Source: Liolophura sinensis
Taxonomy: Eukaryota; Mollusca; Polyplacophora; Chitonida; Chitonidae
Direction: 5' to 3'
Assembly (NCBI RefSeq): GCF_032854445.1
Contig: NC_088302.1
Location: 18,535,338-18,599,337, forward strand
Length of the DNA: 64,000 nucleotides
The translations under genes were made by a program, and so were the position numbers. Each line of letters begins with the position of its first letter. Positions within the stretch are counted from its first letter, which is position 1. Shown piece by piece: positions 36,391 to 49,169 of this stretch. Under the pieces are notes generated by a model that saw only the letters and a list, made by a program, of their open reading frames with translations, was not told the DNA's origin and did no database searches.

Positions 36391-37824
36391 CTAAATAATG
36401 GTTAGAAATCTTCAGAAATTGTTGATTGTGAAGATGAAATAGCTTTAAATCATTTTAATATACATGTTCTAGATTATGTCTGCCAAAGTTTGAATGATCT
36501 ACCTGCCATAATGAAATTTTGTCATCTTGCTCTAAGCAGAAGGGAGTCTATAATTTCTTCAGGAGATTGTCGAGTATGTATAAACATGATGCATGCACTG
36601 TCCATCCGAATAACAGTTAATGGATTTTTTAAGTTATTCATTCATTAATGCATCAAAGTTCACTGACCAATAATTGAATATGTAAGGCACACCTTTCATA
36701 TAGTAGTCATATGTAGAAGCCTTAAAAAACTGGTTGTTAAAGTTTGCCCAGGTGAGTGGATGGCAGACTTGGCACCAACATGTACTTGTATCGCCCTCAG
36801 CAATGGCTGATATCTGGAAACTTGTATAGGGTAGTACACTGTGATGTGGTGTGCAGGCCACAGATTACCCCCAGCACACACAGAGCAGCTTGTCATCTAT
36901 TTATATGCCATCTGCTCTAACTTGTAAATTGACACATGTGGGCCAGTGCCCTTGGAAGACTCAAGGACTTGTGCATCTGCTGCAAGTTGGCCTCAAATCT
37001 TCACTGTCAGGGGTACAGAAGACACCTTTGTTGGGTGTTGTCATGGCATTTTTTTTTTCTTTTTTCGTTTTGCCCCTATGTCCTCAGACTTCATATGTAG
37101 CCACAGGAATGTCAGTTTTATTTATAACGTCCATCTTGCATCCCATTCATTCTCAATTTGTAAACCAGAATGAAAATAAAAGTAAACTTGCAGTGGTTAT
37201 TTTGTATTCTCGGTGCCATTTCAAAAAAGTCAACATCATTTGATTCATAGTTTGCCATGGGGTTACAGATCACTTTGAATATTATTTTGATAGTATTACT
37301 TTAGCGCCCTTTGCCAATCATAGTGACAAAGCGTTTTAATGCTGCCTCACTTGAAAGCCATTGAAAGTTACCACACTCAGTTCTCATGGACACAGACCAG
37401 TTATTGACTTGTCCCCATCTAGTAGTTTATAATTAGAAAGTGCCAAGATAACCATTTTTTAAAATAAGTAACCAAACATGTCCTGGTGAGGTGTAGAATA
37501 TATACCCTAATTCTTCAAATTTTCAGGACACTTGATTTGCTGTCTTTAGTTCATGTACAGGAAATGTGATTGTAACAGGAATATTTATTTTATTTTATAT
37601 TTTTTCTCATGTTAGTCCATCTAATGAACAGCATATTCATATCTTTACTTTTCCAGAACACTGGGAAAGAGAAGTAATTCTTTCCTTTCAGCACTACTGT
37701 CTGTTCAAATAACTAGAAGAATTAGGGTGTTGTAGGATGTCAAAGTAGATATAGTATAAAGTTCGGTTCTTGTATATGTTAAAATAGGATAAGCTCTACT
37801 GCCTCATTGGGATGGCAACATTGA

Positions 37825-38118
37825 TTATTTATGGGACAACCTTATTTCCCAAAGAAAGTTAAATCTCATTAAAGGAGAGTTGTATCATACAAGTATTTTC
37901 AAATTCAAATCACACTTTTCCAGATTTCATGAATGGATACAGACTGTAAAAAAGAGTATTGAGTGAAATTATTTATGTTCTGGTCTTGTATCCCAAAGAA
38001 AGTTAAGTCTCTTGGAAGGATAGTTGCAGTGTATGTCAGACAAGTACCTTCATATTCAAATCACTTTTTTCCAGATTTCATGGGTGGATTCAAACTAAAA
38101 GAAAAAAGCAGTCAATGA
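37825..38118 (+). repeat. direct duplication, 144-bp unit
   Basis: ATTATTTATG, TCCCAAAGAAAGTTAA, ATTCAAATCAC and CCAGATTTCATG occur in both halves. TCCCAAAGAAAGTTA starts at 37847 and 37991, 144 bases apart. There are two copies, moderately diverged. Confidence 0.75.
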
Positions 38119-39444
38119 ACTTGCTTGCACTCTTTTTCATGTTGGATGCACAATCTATCTTCAGTACTGAATTGACAGCTAGCATTTAAATCAAAGGAAA
38201 TATTCAACAACAACATAGTGGAAAATGGTCACCTAGATGCTATGGCAGCGGAACAGCTTAAACCTAGATTTATAATGAACAAGGCTAGGGACAATAAACA
38301 GTGTACTGCTTTATATTCACAGGGAAGGTTACATGTATAGACCATTGGAGTTCATTACTACATTAAGTTCCACTTAAATATACTTAGTCTGCAGAATTTA
38401 TGTGATAACAATGTTGATTGTTGCATCTTTTTAGTTTTAAGCCTCTTTTAAGCCGATATTAAAACCAGATTATGTTAACATCAGTACACACTGTATACAT
38501 TTGTGTGGAAAAAGGGAATTGTACCCAGTCATTTTTTTGATGTATCGGTATTGTAGTGAAAGCAGTGTATTAGTTAATGGTTGTCATCTGTTTACATCAG
38601 ATGAAGTCGTTCAGAACAGCACGTCTTCTTCCTTATTTAATTACGCAGTGTTTATGCGGAATCAGGCACTATCAGAAACCTGGGTATATCTTGCCAGTTT
38701 GACTTGTTAAATTGGAGAAGTTCCTCTGAGTCTCTGTGTTTGTACACACATACATGAATAAAAGAGGGGGGACAAACGAGATACTTCATGATTTGCTGTG
38801 ACAAGTTTTGATAAGGAGTTTGTTTATAATATGAAGCTGCAACTCTCCTGGTCCCATGTTGTGTGCCTGCAAGTTAGAGACCAAGCTGAACCAGTGTCGG
38901 GGAGTGTTTATGTAATATTGAGACATTGGAGATGTCTTTCGTGTCATCTGTCATGAACACATGGGCCTTTGATTTCTTGTCTGGACTCTGCCCTGCATCC
39001 TCGCTCTCAGCTGCTGTCAGGTCATGCTCCACGCTGTTTTTTCATCCACTTAGACACTGTTATCTCAGTCACCAGAAACATCACAGTACAAACGTTGTCT
39101 TTATGATGTTCTTGTATGATCTCCAGATGTTGATTGAAGAAATGTATACAACGTATTTTCATTCATTAGTTGTGAAGCCTGTTTTCTATACAGGACACTA
39201 ACTGCGTTAGGACATGAGCTAGTTTGTGTGATTGAAATCAAAGAGGGCTGTTTCAACCTAAATGTATAAAGCTTGTTATACTACCAACTGGCCACAGAAA
39301 AAAAAAAAAACATAGATAGCTTAATACTGTGTTTTAATTCACACACATACACAGGACACCCACTCACTGATTCCTGTTCCCATGAGAGCTTTACGTCATA
39401 AAATGAACACACGATTTAGTGTAGAAATTATGTTCTTATTGTGG

Positions 39445-39660
39445 TGTACTGCGATGACCCAGTAGTTATGGCTATAGAGCATCTACCCCATAACTATGGA
39501 ATCCACGGTTCAATCCCAGATCTGGTCATGGTGAACACTTTAAAATTGCCAGTCTTGGCACTTCCATACTAAACCTTTAGTCTAAAGGGATAAGCACTTG
39601 GTTTAAAATTGTCATGAATCTGCATGGTTTGTGTCTGTGTCATGGTGCCTTATTGAGAAT
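39445..39660 (+). mobile_element. tRNA-derived SINE-like element (family C)
   Basis: A tRNA-like head has an A-box-like CAGTAGTTATGGCTATAGAG and a box B (GGTTCAATCCC near 39508). A non-tRNA body follows (GGTCATGGTGAACAC and onward). The body differs from families A and B. The 3' end is not clear. Confidence 0.5.
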
Positions 39661-40084
39661 GCACTGTAAGTACTGTGGATTTTAATATTGAGACTGCATG
39701 GACAACTACCAGCAAACAGGGAAAGTAAAATTGTATTCTTATTTACTTGTGTACTTTTGCATTGCTTATATCTAATAAGCTAATATCTAATAATGATCTC
39801 GCAGTTTCTGTGAAATGTAACTCAATAGAACTTTAATGAAGTGATTAGATGAGATCTAAAAAAGATTCTGTCTGAACTGGGACTCTTCCTAGATTGTAAA
39901 CTGTATTGTACAGTTGAATTCTGCATGTTATTGCCCAACCGATTCTTGATGTGGAAAGACTTGGGGGTGTAGGCAAGGGGGGAAGGGGAAGGGTATCCCA
40001 TTAACTCTGCCATGTCCTTGATTATTGCATGTACTAAGCCTATTATCAAAAGGCAGTACCTTACTTTACCTCTTCTCCCCGAAG

Positions 40085-40140
40085 TATCCCGTAGTAGTTG
40101 ACTTGATGAACAACCAGTTACGCCAAAGACCCAAAAAAAG
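40085..40140 (+). other. candidate exon, 56 bases
   Basis: A pyrimidine-rich acceptor (ttacctcttctccccgaag) and a good donor (AAAAG then gtatgt) bound a segment that is open only in the phase left by the last secure centlein exon. It would encode YPVVVDLMNNQLRQRPKK and end two bases into a codon. I do not recognise the peptide in vertebrate centlein. It could be a lineage-specific exon or a chance match. Confidence 0.28.
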
Positions 40141-43100
40141 GTATGTTTGGCAATACATCGTGACGTCTCCTTGACAAGCTGCAGCCAGTCAGTGGAGGGA
40201 AATTATCTTGTTGTGGGTAAAAATTGCAGCCGTGAGGAGGACACTGGGGACAAAAAGTCTGCTTCGTATAATCAGTCGTGGACTCGACGGGGAGCAGCAG
40301 TAATCAGTAACAATGGAACGTCTTAGGCTGTGCTAACGGCCAGCTTCAGCCGGTTAACTCAATACTGGATAATAAAACTGCGTCTTTTTGTGCGCGTCTG
40401 GAAATCGTGGCCAGTGGTCTGTAACTGAGGGCATTAAGCCGGCGGGTTCTGTCGGGGACAGACTGGCATATATATCCTGACATACTCGTCTGTCATCTCA
40501 CTTCTAAAGCAATACCTGTGTCAAATGATCGTGCCTGGAATATTGCCTGTGAGGTAAATGGCAAATGAACTGGATTTGAAAAGGGTTTAAGTCTTTTTGT
40601 GACTTTGAAAAAAGAGTTGACAAAGTAGAACGAATGCCATTAAGTTCAGTTTGATGATGTTCTTGGATTTGATACTTTATACTTGGAAATGTCTCCTTTT
40701 TAGCTTACTAGATTGAATTCATATGTTAATAGATTTGTTCAGTCTCATGCGTGTCAGGAGTAGTTTATGGCAGTGGCAAAGAAAGTTACACCTACATTAC
40801 ATGATCGAGTTACTAACAGGTAACGTCTGATCACTTGGAACTTGTGTTATTTAGAACACCCTGTGTGTGTGCTGAGTGTTAATTTGGTTATTGTCAATTT
40901 GTTTTTTTTAATTAATATATTTACTTGTTTTCCACATTAGCTATGACATTACACATATGTATTCTTACATTACATCACTATGATGGAATTATTCTGCATG
41001 ATAGAATACATTATTAGAGGGCCTAACTACACTTTTAGTTTAGGCCAAGTTAGTATAAAGAAACACTCAAAATAGTGCTCTAATTCAGCACTTGTCGTAT
41101 GATGTTCTGGTAGGCCAAATGGTTATTTCTTGCATCTGGCTTAAATCCGGTTGAATTTAAAATAACTCTTTCTTTTACTTGTATTTTAAACCCTTTTAAG
41201 TTACAATTGATTATTAAAGTCTTTTTTTTTTTAAAACAAACATGCCAAAACTTTGATTAAATCTAAATAATAATTGATCGATCACTGGTGACATATTGGA
41301 CATTTTCTATATCCTTTTCTCATGGTGACGTAAAAATGCACATTTCGATTTCTGTTTTCATGAACCAATCAGATTTTTTTTACTTAGTTTTTATCTAACC
41401 AAATGAAAAAAAATAACAAATCCATCAAACCCACACCAAAAGGTAAAAACAAATCTTCAATGCAGGATTTATCTTCATTTGTTACCTTCGGGCATGAATG
41501 GAAATGCCTCACGAAGTAACTGCATGGAATATGCAATATGTATGTGTCTGCATTGAAATTTTCATATTGATTCCAAAATGTATAGTTTTCTTCCGCAGTA
41601 TGGTATTAGTTGATAGCAGCTCGGTAATAGCTAGGATCAGGAACTTTGGCAGTTCGGGTTAATTGTACCTGGGGAAGAGTAGATGTCAGCTTATTAATCC
41701 GCTTGCGCTATCATCGGAATATTACTGTGAAGGGAGGCAATTGGGGAGAGACCTCCCCGTCTAGACTTCCCCCGATCACTGTGTGGTGTCATTAGGATTT
41801 TCCGTAGGTCTGTTTGACAGTTCTGGCTCTCGCTGGCATTACTCATCTCAGATCCATCATAATTTTGGGTGACAACTCGCCTGAACCACACCAGCGAGTA
41901 ATTGTCCTACCGTCAGGTATATAATTAAGAAATCATACTTGGACGTTTCATGTCACTTGTGCAGAAACATAACTTTGTCTGTACACATATTTGTGCAAAC
42001 ACCAGTTATTGTATTGTTCAGCCTTCTGTCTGCTTACCGTGTTAGCAAGAGATTTATAAGGCTGCTCTCAATGACAATGCTCTGCTTTTCCATTGGAGTA
42101 TCTGCCAAAGATACATGTATAGCCCTGTGTCTTTATGTCCAGGTAATAAGAGTTGGGTGAATTCATTGTTTCTACTTCTCACTTGAATGTCATAAAATAC
42201 TTGTAAGTTCAACACCTTTTCAATCGCCTCTGAGACCAGTATTTTGAAACATTTTGAGAAAACTATAGAGAAATAATTTGCACAGTTTTATGAAGCTTGC
42301 ATTTTGAGTGAGACAAACAAATCATTTTCAACATCATTTCCATAATAATTGTATGCATAAATTTCACCCCCCAAAAAGTGCTTTATTGGTTGAAAAGGTT
42401 GAAGATTTACAATAATTTAATTTTTTCAACAAGAAGTTGAAAATTAGCTATGGCCTCAATTAGACAGCAACATCTAATTTTCTCTGTGCCTAAACTCTCA
42501 AACCAGACTGTGCTTGCCAATCTCTTTTTGTGGAGTACAGATTGTTGTATTGCGGAATGCTTAATGTACATTTAATCAGTTCCACTTTAGAAAGACTACA
42601 GTCATGCTGCGCTATCTTGATGTAATCAAAAGCTTCCTTGTGTCTGTTTCAAGAGGATCCTGTTGGAAGATACATATTCCTCGTTTTCAAAGAATGACGC
42701 TTGTCGTTTGAAGTGCATCAGCATCCCTATGATGCTCAGTGTGAAGAAGATGTTATAATCAATTTATTTTGGAAGATAAATATATATATAAAATTTAGAG
42801 TATATATATGTAAAATTATATATAGTTGACTTAATTAATAATCTGGCTGCCATTCCAGCTGCCACTGCCAAAAAACCAGTTTTGCCTTTAGTCTAAATTC
42901 AGTTGGTCAACAAACAATTGTGTTAACATAAACCTACATTGTGGGTTAAAAAATAAATGTTTTGATGAAATTTAAATTTTGCTTTGTGAAATCAGTTTCC
43001 AGCTGACGTGTTGTTGAGGGACAAAATGGCTGTTGCTGCCCTCCGTGAATATGTCACTAGGCTGTTGTCTTAAATAACTTTTTAGCTCAAAACTAGCAGC

Positions 43101-44896
43101 AGATTTCTGTCAGGTAGCATATAAGAAGTAAACATATGTGATGCATGCTGGTGTGATCCCGGTAAAGGCGAGGAATCTGTGAATGTGTGGACGCCATGTA
43201 CAAATAGCATGTACTGATAAATCTACCCACTTTCTGACGTTAGGTGGAGTTGTTAATTGGCATAGCTCGACACATGCAGAGGGTCATTTTGGGCGGGTAT
43301 ATGGGTGCTTGTTGTTAATATCTGTTATCTGTGCAGGCTTCGTTTATTTCAAAGGTGTTGTTAGGATAGATGGACACCTATTGACAAACTGGAATTTTCG
43401 TCTCACACTCCAACATGTGTTGTGTTGGCAGCCCGTTTTCTGGGTGGAACTGAGGGAAGACCTCAGTAAGAAATATTAGAAATAACCACGGAGGGGGAAA
43501 AAAAGGTGACTTCGCGAAAGGACGAAAAGAAGATGGGAAAGATTCAGGTTGAAGAGATGTGTCAGGTGACCTGGAAATACCGTTGGTGTCAAAGGTCGAG
43601 GGATTCACCATCGGAGGCTGTTTTTTGGTCTGCTGGAATGTTTGGCGAGTGTACACACAGGAGTAGGGCCTGAGGTACAGTCCTCCGCCAGTACTACTCT
43701 GCCTGTACTCTGTTGGATATCCTGTTGACTGCCCCCTCCATGTGGCCTGTTTCTCAGGCGCCTGGGACAAGTCTTTTCTTGCTGACTTACATGTACATCC
43801 CTGTATACCTTTTGTGTGTTGGGCCAGTCATGTGCTCCTCACAAACCAGGATGTACCAGATGCCTGTTTATAACTCTGTGCCCACTCGCGATAGGTGAAG
43901 CTTAAACCTGAGGGGGAGGGGTGGGGATAGATCTGTGCAGCCAGAGAACTTGGTGATCTGAGTCTGTAAAACAGGCTGTTGCCAAATGACTTGACAGTGG
44001 CTCATACTCAGTTAATATGGTCCCAGTATCTTCACTCAGCTAGTGTGTGAATCATCACATAACAGATAGCCCTTGACAGTATAGGCTTGCTCCCTAATGT
44101 AGCTTGCCAAATAACTGGCACATTGCCAGATAGCATCAAATGTATAAAGAAGCCACCTACATCTGCGTCTTTCTGCGCCACTGTCTTTTGAATTTGATGG
44201 GGCAGCCAGTGTGAAGGAGCGATATGTGTACATGATCTACTCTCTCCTCGTGAGCGTGACAAAAATGTGCAGCGCAGAGTCTCAAAGGCTGTTTTTTATT
44301 TCTGTTTTTTTTTCTTTTTCGTTCCCCTGGAATTTTCCCTTTGACTATTCAAGAATCATGGTAGAAGAGTCTGTATTTTGACTCATTTAGTCTCAGGGTA
44401 TTGCTTGTTTCTTTCGGTTTGCTCTTGGCAGTGCTTGCCTGCTACCTTTCTGTCAAACTGACCTAAAACTGTCATCTGGTAAAAAAATCAATTCTGTGCG
44501 TGTTTGTTTTTAACACAGGTAACATATAGGACCTGTCACAAGTCTGCTAAATCCCATCCTGCTGTGTCACCGCTTGTTGGCTTTGGGGTCAGAGTTTTCA
44601 GAAGCTTATTGCATCTGTGCATTGATTGCACATACAAATGCGTAATCCTCTGAGTTAGAAGTATTAATTTGCACAGAATTGTCACATGCACAAATTCTTC
44701 TTGTTTTCCAATTATTGGTGTTATTTTTGAACGCCAGTGTGATACTTACTCAGACAACGAGATTTAATGCATTTAAAACAAGGTAGGCTTACTGGTATCA
44801 GGTACATATAATGCTATATCAAAATATGCCATTGCCATTTACTTTGTAAATAAACATTTGCCTAAAAAAGTTTCTATACCCTTAAATATATGTGAG

Positions 44897-44942
44897 ATAA
44901 ATATAATATAAATAAATAAAAAAATAAATAAAAAATAAATAT
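44897..44942 (+). repeat. A/T simple sequence (TAAA-rich)
   Basis: A run of AAATA/TAAA-type units is visible. It is low-complexity DNA just left of the family A SINE at 45005. Confidence 0.7.
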
Positions 44943-45004
44943 AACATGTGACCCTATTTGACCCAGTTCTTGAATATGTCTTAAAATAAGCTTCAACGCA
45001 TGGT

Positions 45005-45155
45005 TTGATTTGATTTGATTGGTGTTTTACGCCATACTCAAGAATATTTCACTTATGCAACGGCAACCAGCATTATGGTGGGAGGAAACCAGGCAGAGCC
45101 CGGGGAAAACACACGACCATCCGCAGGTTGCTGACAGACCGTTCCACGTACGGCC
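45005..45155 (-). mobile_element. SINE family A, minus-oriented, 5' truncated
   Basis: TTGATTGGTGTTTTACGCCA, ATTATGGTGGGAGGAAACCA, GCAGAGCCCGGGG and CATCCGCAGGTTGCTGACAG run to CACGTACGGCC. The tRNA-like head is absent. The sequence is close to the family consensus, so this is a young copy. Confidence 0.85.
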
Positions 45156-45550
45156 CTTTAACGCATAATGAGCATGGTGCATATCTACTTTAACCTTCCA
45201 TAGTACGTCTGTGTTTCTGGCATTTCAGGTTTTTACTGTAATAAACAGAAAAGAGGTAAAGAAACAAGTTAAGATTATGTACTGAAATTGTCAAAAAACT
45301 CAGTAAGAAGGTAATTCATTGGCATTCATATAATGCCAAGCATATCTTGTAACATAGACAGATGGTAGCAAGTCTGCTGTCAGTTAAGCTCTTGCTGTGT
45401 GCATGCAGTTCAAGGGTTTAATACATAAACAGCAACATTTTTTGACATTTAAACGGAACCAACCTGAATCTATGAACACATATAATTACATGTATCCACT
45501 GTGTCTGTTCATTTTGTCTGTCTCTTGTCAACCTTTGGGTAGTTTGTGGG

Positions 45551-45750
45551 TATACTGTAACTCTTCAACGTTTTTGTATTTTTGCAAGGTGTGTATTGAA
45601 GCATATTATGAAGGCATTATTTTTTGTTGACTGATAAAATTATGCTTTTTGTGAGGCCAATCCAACCGATGTAGTTTAGTCTCCAAAATCAAATTAAAGA
45701 TGTGCATGAATTGTGTAAATGTCGAGGAATTAGGGTAACAGGAAACTGGT
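45551..45750 (+). repeat. dispersed repeat family D, copy 2
   Basis: TATACTGTAACTCTTCAACG, GCAAGGTGTGTATTGAAGCA, GACTGATAAAATTATGC and GAGGAATTAGGGTAACAGG follow the same order as copy 1. A short internal block present in copies 1 and 3 (the TTGCTCTTTCATATG part) is missing. Confidence 0.7.
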
Positions 45751-46432
45751 AGAGCCCTTGGGAAGTCGTTGCATATTCCCAGGTACATGTACGTGACAAA
45801 GCACCTGCTTAATGTGGGCCCAAAGCAGAAAGGAAGCTAGTATATAAGATGTGTAAAGCTATTTTGTCTTAGCTTAACTCATAATTAGAATAAATGTAGA
45901 CATCGGTAAATGGTGATGATATGATGTACATATCTTGACCTAGAGTGTCAACCATATTTAAATTACCAGGTGTTTACCTTATGAGGGCCTTTGATATTCA
46001 GCACTTTAACATTATTATCAATCTGAAATAGTGATCAATTAATCTGCAGTATCTTTTTTAGATCTCACTATTTTGGTTGAATGCTGGCCATTATCATAAT
46101 ACAAAATGTACGAGAATAAAATCAATATTATTATTGTACTGAGTTATACTGCAGTCATTCTACAACTTTTCTTATGTTAATTTCCACATAATGAAACAGT
46201 AGAGACAGAAATTTAGTTTCCTGTCTCTTATTTCTATGTTTACAATACATGTTTAACAAGTTTTTAAATAAATGATTCAGACTTTACTCTACCTAGGCTG
46301 AGTATCTTATTGATACATGTATATGTATTTTAACTTTTGAAATCTTTAAATTATGTGTTAATATTATAAGCCTACATGTACTTTATTCTGCTTAAGCCAT
46401 GGTGCCATGAAGAGTGAGAATAAAACCCTGAG

Positions 46433-46530
46433 GTAAATTGACAAGATATTGTATTTTACCGGTTATGTGCGACGGTTATGTGAGACTGCTATCACACTGT
46501 CATCGCTGCTTTGGCTTTACTCTCTGTGCT
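46433..46530 (+). repeat. small dispersed repeat, copy 2
   Basis: GGTAAATTGACAAGA, a central GGTTATGTGCGACGG stretch and CTTTGGCTTTACTCTCTGTG match the order of words at 33612-33715. Confidence 0.5.
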
Positions 46531-46617
46531 GTTCGTCTTCAATTATATTCATTGAAATTTTTGGGGAGAAAAACAACAACCAGAAGATAATAGATATTTC
46601 TGTAAAATAAAACCTAG

Positions 46618-46680
46618 GATGAAGTCTTCAAGAAGAAATCAGTTTCTGGATGCAAAACATTCTGAACTCGATGCTAAAAG
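46618..46680 (+). other. candidate exon, 63 bases
   Basis: The acceptor is taaaacctag and the donor gtaaaa. Only one frame is open, and it needs one base to complete a codon, exactly what the candidate at 40085-40140 would leave. It would encode MKSSRRNQFLDAKHSELDAK, a charged, heptad-compatible stretch. The acceptor is only moderate. No match to vertebrate centlein is recognised. Confidence 0.25.
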
Positions 46681-46980
46681 GTAAAATTTGTAATCATTGT
46701 TTTAGATTTTAATTTATTAAATTTTGATATTATATTTATATTAGGGAAATATTCTTTCATATGAAGAACCTGAGTATAGAACAAGGAATATGTTGGTCTA
46801 TCAGGGGCCAGTTGTTCGAAAATATATTAGCTTATACTTAAGTCATATTTTGTATGTAAGATTTTAGCAAATTCAGCAGCCAATGTAGTGTCCATAGTCA
46901 AAGTATAACAGCAGCAGATTTAGTTCATATTTAATACACATGTGAAGTGAAGTTAAATCTGGTATTAACTCTTAAAACAA

Positions 46981-47250
46981 GGGGCCTTCGTGGCTCAGTC
47001 GGTTAGCGTGCTAGCGCAGCGTAATGACCCAGGAGCCTCTCACCAATGCGGTCGCTGTGAGTTCAAGTCCAGCTCATGCTGGCTTCCTCTCTGGCCGTAA
47101 GTGGGAAGGTCTTTCAGCAACCTTCGGATGGTCGTGGGTTTCCCCCGGGCTCTGCCCGGTTTCCACCCACCATAATGCTGGCCGCCGTCGTATAAGTGAA
47201 ATATTCTTGAGTACGGCATAAAACACCAATCAAGTAAATAAATAAATAAA
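46981..47250 (+). mobile_element. SINE family A, full length, young copy
   Basis: This is the cleanest copy. The head is GGGGCCTTCGTGGCTCAGTC with box A (TGGCTCAGTCGGTTAGCG) and box B (GTTCAAGTC, 47061-47069). The body runs through GGCCGTAAGTGGGAAGGTC and GGTTTCCCCCGGGCTCTGCC. The tail is GTGAAATATTCTTGAGTACG, CACCAATCAAG and (TAAA)n. A perfect 13-bp target-site duplication AACTCTTAAAACA flanks it (46967-46979 and 47249-47261). The internal promoter implies RNA polymerase III transcription, with mobility supplied by a LINE elsewhere. Confidence 0.92.
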
Positions 47251-49109
47251 CTCTTAAAACAGTTGTGAACAACTGGGCACAGAAGTTTGACTTTGACACA
47301 AATTCTTTATTTTTACAAACCAGTTTGTGACAAACTTTGAAGCTGAAGTAAGTGTATAAAGTCACTGCCCTTTGGCACATGAAGTCTACCAGACTTATGT
47401 ATTGTGCCAGAAGTACAAGTTGGAATGGAAAGTGAAAGCAGTGCTGTCACATGGCAGTACATCCTGGGTCTGCTGTATGTCAATCTGAAGAAGATCCTTC
47501 TGACAGGGGACACTCTGTGGCCTGCTGATGACCTGCAAGGCTGGTATATGTAGATGACCCTGTGACTCAGCCAGCCCAACCCCATCAATCTGGGCCAGTT
47601 ACTGTCATTGCCAGAGACTAATGACCCAGATGACACTGACAGGGCAGCCTTAAGTACCATAGGGGCTCCAGATAACTGGCCAGGACATGGATCATGCCAG
47701 ACCTGGACAATTTCTGTAACTGACCCATCTCCAGGAAATGACATGAATTGCAGTCAAGACAAGGCCACATGTGATTGATTCCCACAAATCATATGGATAG
47801 CTCCCCAAAGTAGCAAAAGAGAAACATTGCTACCCAAATGACAAACATTTGGAATTGATCAGTTTGCATTGTTTTGGGCTGATCTATTCCATGTTTCGAT
47901 ATGGTTGGTTCTAAGTGTGGAAAATGACCCTAGTGTGTTGAATGCACTGTTGATTCATTGGAGACAAATAAGCTGTATGTTCTTCAGGTCATATTGAAGA
48001 CGGCAAAATTATAGACAATTATGGTACCTCTTACTTATTGTAATAGGCTTTAGGGAATAAGCCTGCAATAACGGGTTGGCTGGTTGTCATATATTGTACG
48101 TCGACGGAGATTAATGTGTACATCATATGTCTTCAGTCATGATTTTCCAGTGAGGCAGCATATTCATATGGTGAGACTGGAAAATATGGTCAGTCATGAA
48201 ATAACAAAAATTGCATTTAGTGATGAGTAGAAGCAGAAATATTAAAAGGAATATACAATATTTTGCGTATGAATAGCCTCTGTACTTGTTTATGTATGTA
48301 AGTACTTCTAAAAGCTAACAATTAAATGTATTTGTATGTTGTTAAGTACATGCAGAATACATGATAAAGTAAAATGAATGGCATCAAGCAAACGGTTAAA
48401 GATACTTGCTTGTTAGTTAGTACTGGCACTGTAGTACATGGTGTTATATGAATGATATATTGATGATAACATTTTATGGTTTTTATGGTTGGTCTTCCTC
48501 AGCCTCGAAGACAAACTTTTCTCATAACTGAATAGATCTGCAAGGTGAATCATAGAAAAAAAATCTCTAGCCTGCAGCTAACTGTTCAGAAGAACATGGT
48601 ATACAAATATTTATACTGGACATACATGTACAAAACAACTTTTGCATCTAATATATTCCTGTTATCAACTTTATAGGCATTTATTTATAAGCTGTAGATA
48701 ATTTTAATATTCCAGAGAGATTGCGTTTTGCAGTACAAATCTATTCTACTCAGTGGTAATCTCTGATCTGCAGGAGCACTCCAATTTTTTTCCCATCAAT
48801 TTAAACCTAATCATTTTCCCACAGAAGAAAATTTCTTAAGAATGACACCATAAAATACTTAACAAATAAAATAAAGTAACTTTCTAACAGTATGCACAAA
48901 TCCTTGATAATCCTGGCAATTATTTATTGATATACAGGTAAATGTTTTTTTATATTTGTCAGAAGTATTTTCAGTGCAAAAGCTGTAGTAAATCTTATGA
49001 CAGGTGACATGTTTTGCCATATTTGAAATCTATCAGATTGTTCAACTGCAATTTGGAGAACAGTTGAATTAATTTTTTTTGTTTTTTATTTTATTATCTT
49101 TCTCAACAG

Positions 49110-49169
49110 CTGGTGATGACATTTGCGTGTTTTTATTTGTATGTGTGTATTCATGTGTTTCATAGCCAG
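49110..49169 (+). other. candidate cryptic exon, 60 bases, near-perfect splice sites
   Basis: A strong acceptor (ttattatctttctcaacag) and a perfect donor (CAG then gtaagt) bound 60 bases that are open only in phase 0, the phase left by the last secure centlein exon. The peptide LVMTFACFYLYVCIHVFHSQ is hydrophobic and unlike a coiled coil, so true coding use in centlein is doubtful. A non-coding or poison exon, or chance, is more likely. Confidence 0.25.

Larger units (their letters stand above)
32276..40084 (+). other. probable centlein intron, middle part
   Basis: No secure exon was found. The stretch contains a partial family A SINE, a full family B SINE, a 144-bp duplication, the tRNA-like element at 39445 and one copy of a small dispersed repeat (33612-33715). 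The segment 34590-34860 is repeat-free and compositionally distinct. The remainder is AT-rich, with no structure that I recognise. Confidence 0.45.
40141..49109 (+). other. probable centlein intron, later part
   Basis: There is no secure exon. The stretch holds the family A copies at 45005 and 46981, the second family D repeat, the second small dispersed repeat (46433-46530), AT-rich simple sequence and two repeat-poor, CpG-richer blocks (about 40150-40500 and 41600-41900). A more GC-rich block at 47360-47760 supports a 143-codon minus-strand frame without family resemblance. Confidence 0.45.

Noticed and set aside
46991-47069. Functional tRNA gene
   Set aside because: The A and B boxes belong to the head of SINE family A. 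The segment does not fold as a full cloverleaf and continues into the SINE body and tail.
47313-47744. 143-codon minus-strand frame
   Set aside because: It is the longest non-repeat frame, but it lies in a locally GC-rich block, has no recognised domain and no splice or promoter context.
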